Shown here one piece after another: positions 10,616-12,819 of a stretch of DNA of 12,819 nt (its first letter is position 1; every line of letters begins with the position of its first letter). Made by a program: the position numbers and the translations under genes. Under the pieces are notes generated by a model. It made no database searches. It was not told the DNA's origin and saw only the letters and a program-made list of their open reading frames with translations. The stretch spans positions 1 through 12,819 of the forward strand of contig RFXC01000122.1 in the NCBI GenBank assembly GCA_009921765.1, in the 5' to 3' direction. The stretch is from Betaproteobacteria bacterium (lineage in GTDB: Bacteria > Pseudomonadota > Gammaproteobacteria > Burkholderiales > Burkholderiaceae).

Positions 10616-10957
10616 GTGCGCGCACTCGCTTTCCTTTTGTTGTCTCTTCTTGTGCTGATCCAGTACCCACTCTGGCTTGGCAAGGGAGGATGGTTTCGCG
10701 TCTGGGAAATCGAGGCCGAACTGCAGGCTCAGCGGGTTGTGAACGATCAGCGGCGCATGCGCAATGCAGCCTTGGAGGCGCAGGTGCGCGACCTCCGAAC
10801 CGGCAGTGATGCGGTCGAGGAAATCGCCCGGGCCGAGCTCGGCATGCTGAAGAAGGGCGAGATTTTCGTGCAGATCAGCGAACCTTCGCGAGGCGAGAGT
10901 GCTTCCCCGGCGTTTGAAGCCGAGGTGCGGACTGCATCGTTTTCCCGGCGGCCCTGA
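10616..10957 (+). CDS. ftsB: Cell division protein FtsB
   Basis: This 113-residue bitopic inner-membrane protein is a septum component that works with FtsL and FtsQ in the divisome. It has a short N-terminus, one membrane helix at about 3-20, a periplasmic coiled coil at about 29-65, and the family-specific ARAELGMLKKGEIFVQI segment at 71-87. The last 25 residues are low in conservation. The start is GTG (10616) with TAAGG eight bases upstream. Order behind eno is the common proteobacterial one. Its TGA stop (10955-10957) falls inside the first unit of a tandem repeat that fills the following gap. Confidence 0.93.
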   Translation: MRALAFLLLSLLVLIQYPLWLGKGGWFRVWEIEAELQAQRVVNDQRRMRNAALEAQVRDLRTGSDAVEEIARAELGMLKKGEIFVQISEPSRGESASPAFEAEVRTASFSRRP

Positions 10958-11017
10958 GGTTCGACGGCGCTGAGGTTCGACGTCAACACGGTTCGTCGGC
11001 GCTGAGGTTCGACGGCG
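10954..11017 (+). repeat. Tandem repeat, 4 x 16 bp
   Basis: Four 16-base units run head to tail without spacers. Units 1 (10954-10969) and 4 (11002-11017) are identical, CTGAGGTTCGACGGCG. Unit 2 (10970-10985) differs only in its last three or four bases (GTCA). Unit 3 (10986-11001), ACACGGTTCGTCGGCG, differs at its first four bases and once inside. Because units 2 and 3 have diverged, they can fold: CGACG (10978-10982) with CGTCG (10994-10998) and AAC with GTT around the loop ACG, leaving a two-base bulge. The array fills most of the 91-base gap between ftsB and hslO and could serve as an mRNA 3' structure. The rest of the gap (11018-11048) shows nothing. Confidence 0.85.
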
Positions 11018-11048
11018 CTAGCCTGCGGCCCGTCTCACCGACTGGGCT

Positions 11049-11886
11049 TCAATGACGGCTGGCTGGATGATCACCGGTGACGGTGTCACGGAATAGCGCA
11101 GCGCAGTCCACCGGATCAAATTGGTAGGCCTGGTTGCAGAAGTCGCAACGCACCTCGACCGGGTCGCGCTCCGACAGAATATCCTCGACCTCCGCCGCAC
11201 CCAGCATCTTGAGCATGCCTGCCACCTTCTCGCGCGAGCAACCGCAGCCGAAGTGAACCGGCCGGGCGTCAAAGCCTCGTAGCGGCTCGTCCCAGAAGAG
11301 CCGGTTCAGCAGGGTCGGTGATGGGAACATCACGGCCACCCTCGGTGGGCAGCTGCTGCAACAACAGGCCGCTTGCGCGCTCCGGGCCGGCAGCAAGCCA
11401 GAGCCGGGTGGGCAGTTGCTCCGAGCGCTGCATGTAGTGCTCAAGCACTTCGGCCACGCTGTCGCCTTCGAACGGTACGATGCCCTGCCAGGGCTGACGG
11501 TTTTCGTTGCGGATCCGGGGATCGAGCGTCACCGCGAAGCGGCCACGCCCCTGGCGGTTGACCAGCTCGCCCAGCGGGGCATCGGCTGGGATCGACGCGC
11601 CTTCGCGCTCTTTGACCGTAGCCCTCAATCGGCCGTCGGAGCGGCATTCGACCACCATGAGTGCGATGGGGCCGTCGCCGTGAATCTGCATGATGAGCGA
11701 GCCATCAAACTTGAGCGTAGCCGACAGCAGCACCGCCGCGGCCGACAATTCGCCAAGCGTGTTGAGGGCCACGCGCGGCAGATCGTGCCGGCTCGCAATC
11801 TGGCGCCAGCAGTCGTCAAGCGAAACAATCTCGCCCCGCACCGCGGTGCCGTCGAGCAGAAAGCGCCGGACGAGGTCGTGCTTCAA
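11049..11886 (-). pseudogene. hslO: Hsp33 redox chaperone gene, frameshifted with linker deletion
   Basis: Hsp33 is a cytoplasmic holdase chaperone switched on by oxidation of a C-terminal zinc centre. The N-terminal substrate-binding domain is intact from MKHDLVRRFLLDG to GLLLQQLPTEGG (residues 1-184). The same frame then runs into unrelated residues and stops at 11269. The true C-terminal domain continues in another frame from about 11315: TLLNRLFWDEPLR, then CGC and CDFC, the four zinc cysteines. Only 19 bases (11316-11334) lie between the conserved EGG and TLLNRLF, where relatives have roughly 30 residues, so about 70 bases of linker appear lost, changing the frame. The start is TTG at 11886; the next in-frame ATG is deep in the domain, and an in-frame TGA lies just upstream. 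It follows the carbonic anhydrase gene by nine bases. A broken gene is the simplest reading, but assembly error and split expression are not excluded. Confidence 0.85.
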
Positions 11887-11895
11887 GGGGCTGCT

Positions 11896-12420
11896 TCAGC
11901 TGATCCGGGTCAGGCTCGCCCGGAACAGGCGGGCTCGCTCCATGTAGACCCGCGCTCCGTAGCGCAGCCGTTCGAGGTCTTCATCGGTGAGCGTGCGGAC
12001 GATCTTGCCGGGTGATCCCAGGACCATGCTGCGATCCGGGATCTCCTTGCCCTCGGTGACCAGGGCGCCCGCGCCGATCAGGCAGTCGCGCCCGATTTTC
12101 GCGCCATTGAGCACCACCGCCTGAATGCCGATCAGTGAACCGCTGCCGATGGTGCAGCCGTGCAACATGACCTGATGACCCACGGTGACGTTGTCGGCGA
12201 TATCGAGCTGCAGCCCGGTGTCGGTATGGAGGACCGAATTGTCCTGTACGTTGGAGCCGTGACCGATCCGGATCAGATCGTTGTCGCCACGAATGGTGAC
12301 GTTGAACCAGACACTTGCCAGGGCTGCGATCTCGACCCGGCCGATCACATCGGCGGAGTCGGCCACCCAGGCATCGGGATGAATCTGCGGCGCGTGCTCG
12401 CCCAACCGGTAGATTGCCAT
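11896..12420 (-). CDS. Gamma-class carbonic anhydrase-like hexapeptide protein
   Basis: This 174-residue left-handed beta-helix protein belongs to the gamma-carbonic-anhydrase group (YrdA/CaiE-like). Hexapeptide repeats cover about 20-135 and a C-terminal helix follows (TDEDLERLRYG). The metal site is complete: His65 (SVLHTD), His82 and His87 (VGHQVMLHG), with Arg44/Asp46 in the RGD that normally supports the trimer interface, and Gln59. Zinc binding is therefore likely. Carbonic anhydrase activity is not certain, as many relatives lack measured activity. ATG 12420 is chosen because AAGGAG lies seven bases upstream; the in-frame TTG one codon earlier is unlikely. hslO follows nine bases after its stop, so the two probably form an operon. 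Confidence 0.92.
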   Translation of the reverse strand: MAIYRLGEHAPQIHPDAWVADSADVIGRVEIAALASVWFNVTIRGDNDLIRIGHGSNVQDNSVLHTDTGLQLDIADNVTVGHQVMLHGCTIGSGSLIGIQAVVLNGAKIGRDCLIGAGALVTEGKEIPDRSMVLGSPGKIVRTLTDEDLERLRYGARVYMERARLFRASLTRIS

Positions 12421-12444
12421 CAAGGGGCTCCTTGGAAAGGGCGC

Positions 12445-12450
12445 ATTCTA
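12445..12450 (-). promoter_or_regulatory. Possible -10 box for the carbonic anhydrase gene
   Basis: On the minus strand this reads TAGAAT, one base off the consensus, 24 bases before the ATG. No matching -35 was found at normal spacing, so this is a weak call based on sequence and position. Confidence 0.3.
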
Positions 12451-12456
12451 AGCGAT

Positions 12457-12474
12457 GCCCGCTGCCGGGCTTTT
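12457..12474 (+). terminator. Hairpin plus T-run, plus strand
   Basis: GCCCG (12457-12461), loop CTGC and CGGGC (12466-12470) make a 5 bp all-GC stem followed at once by TTTT (12471-12474). This is the clearest intrinsic-terminator shape in the window. No plus-strand gene ends nearby, so it would stop transcripts running antisense through hslO and the carbonic anhydrase gene and shield the alpha/beta hydrolase gene downstream. The short stem makes the call moderate. Confidence 0.4.
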
Positions 12475-12514
12475 CCTTCGGATGCCGACAAGCGCGGAGC
12501 CTGATCAAGGTGCC

Positions 12515-12520
12515 TATAAT
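12515..12520 (+). promoter_or_regulatory. Probable -10 box for the alpha/beta hydrolase gene
   Basis: This is a perfect TATAAT ending ten bases before the ATG at 12531. Transcription starting at the usual distance would give a leader of only a few bases, so the mRNA may be leaderless or nearly so. No convincing -35 was found. Confidence 0.45.
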
Positions 12521-12530
12521 CAAACCCCAG

Positions 12531-12819
12531 ATGGATACTGAAGTGTCACCGCAGCAGTCCGAAGCCTACCGACCGGTGGTGGCCTCGCAGTCGCAGTTCT
12601 TTACGCTGCGGGGGCTTCGTCACCATGTCCGCCACTGGCATACCGGTGGACCCATCCGGCAGCATCTGGTGCTGCTCCATGGCTGGATGGACTCATCGGT
12701 ATCGTTCCAGTTCATGGTGGATCAGATGGGGCCGGGCTGGGCGATCCATGCGCCTGACTGGCGCGGATTTGGGCTGTCGGAGCGCCCTGCAGCCGACTGC
12801 TACTGGTTTCCCGACTATC
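12531..12819 (+). CDS. Alpha/beta hydrolase (partial, runs off the window)
   Basis: An ATG at 12531 opens a frame that is still open at the last base, giving 96 residues of N-terminus. The segment QHLVLLHGWMDSS (about 44-56) carries the HGW oxyanion-hole motif of the alpha/beta hydrolase fold, and APDWRGFGLS (about 74-83) is the typical next strand and turn. The nucleophile elbow and the Asp and His of the triad would lie beyond the window, so the substrate cannot be inferred. No Shine-Dalgarno sequence is visible; a TATAAT box sits ten bases upstream. The gene is divergent from the carbonic anhydrase gene with a 110-base gap. Confidence 0.85.
   Translation, partial: MDTEVSPQQSEAYRPVVASQSQFFTLRGLRHHVRHWHTGGPIRQHLVLLHGWMDSSVSFQFMVDQMGPGWAIHAPDWRGFGLSERPAADCYWFPDY

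Noticed and set aside
10954..11017. Repeat array as a CRISPR
   Set aside because: Units are 16 bases and contiguous, with no spacers and no cas genes nearby.
11018..11272. Third minus-strand frame over the hslO 3' end
   Set aside because: It is in a different frame from both conserved Hsp33 halves and has no recognisable sequence; the zinc domain is in the frame ending at 11049.

Overview
The window reads as ordinary chromosome of a high-GC Gram-negative bacterium, most likely a betaproteobacterium of the Burkholderiales type. The evidence is the core run pyrG-kdsA-DUF1330-eno-ftsB, a DUF3422 protein, a Cys-containing (class II) KdsA, an ETF-ubiquinone oxidoreductase and an Hsp33 gene behind a gamma-class carbonic anhydrase. 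The assignment is inferred from gene content and order; no rRNA or other taxonomic marker is present. I see no tRNA, rRNA, insertion sequence, phage gene, CRISPR array or defence gene, and base composition looks even throughout.

Region 1 (1-5400) is carbon and fatty-acid catabolism. A possible gene tail (1-51) converges on the ETF-QO gene (93-1742, minus). Divergent from ETF-QO is a classical short-chain dehydrogenase (1892-2665, plus). The dehydrogenase converges on a DUF3422 membrane-anchored protein (2674-3954, minus), and a symmetric hairpin carries the stop codons of both genes. Upstream of DUF3422 on the same strand lie the two subunits of a 3-oxoacid CoA-transferase, scoA then scoB. 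CoA transfer to acetoacetate, acyl-CoA oxidation feeding ETF, and ETF-QO passing the electrons to ubiquinone would fit together, but joint regulation is only inferred.

Region 2 (5437-10957) is all on the plus strand. A zinc-type cation diffusion facilitator with a His-rich N-terminus starts divergently from scoA. Then comes a housekeeping run: CTP synthase (pyrG), KDO-8-phosphate synthase (kdsA), a small DUF1330 protein, enolase (eno) and the cell-division protein FtsB. DUF1330 and eno abut with no spacer. A TATAAT box overlaps the stop codon of the transporter gene and probably drives pyrG.

Region 3 (10954-12819) holds the least ordinary features. A 4 x 16 bp tandem repeat begins on the ftsB stop codon. 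The Hsp33 gene (hslO, minus) is broken: its N-terminal domain and its C-terminal zinc redox-switch domain are both well conserved but lie in different frames, and most of the linker between them is missing. Upstream is a gamma-carbonic-anhydrase-like gene, then a divergent alpha/beta hydrolase gene cut by the window edge, with a plus-strand hairpin plus T-run and a TATAAT box in the gap.

No convincing undescribed system is visible. The best leads are the broken or split hslO, the tandem repeat at the ftsB end, and the hairpin that pairs two stop codons.
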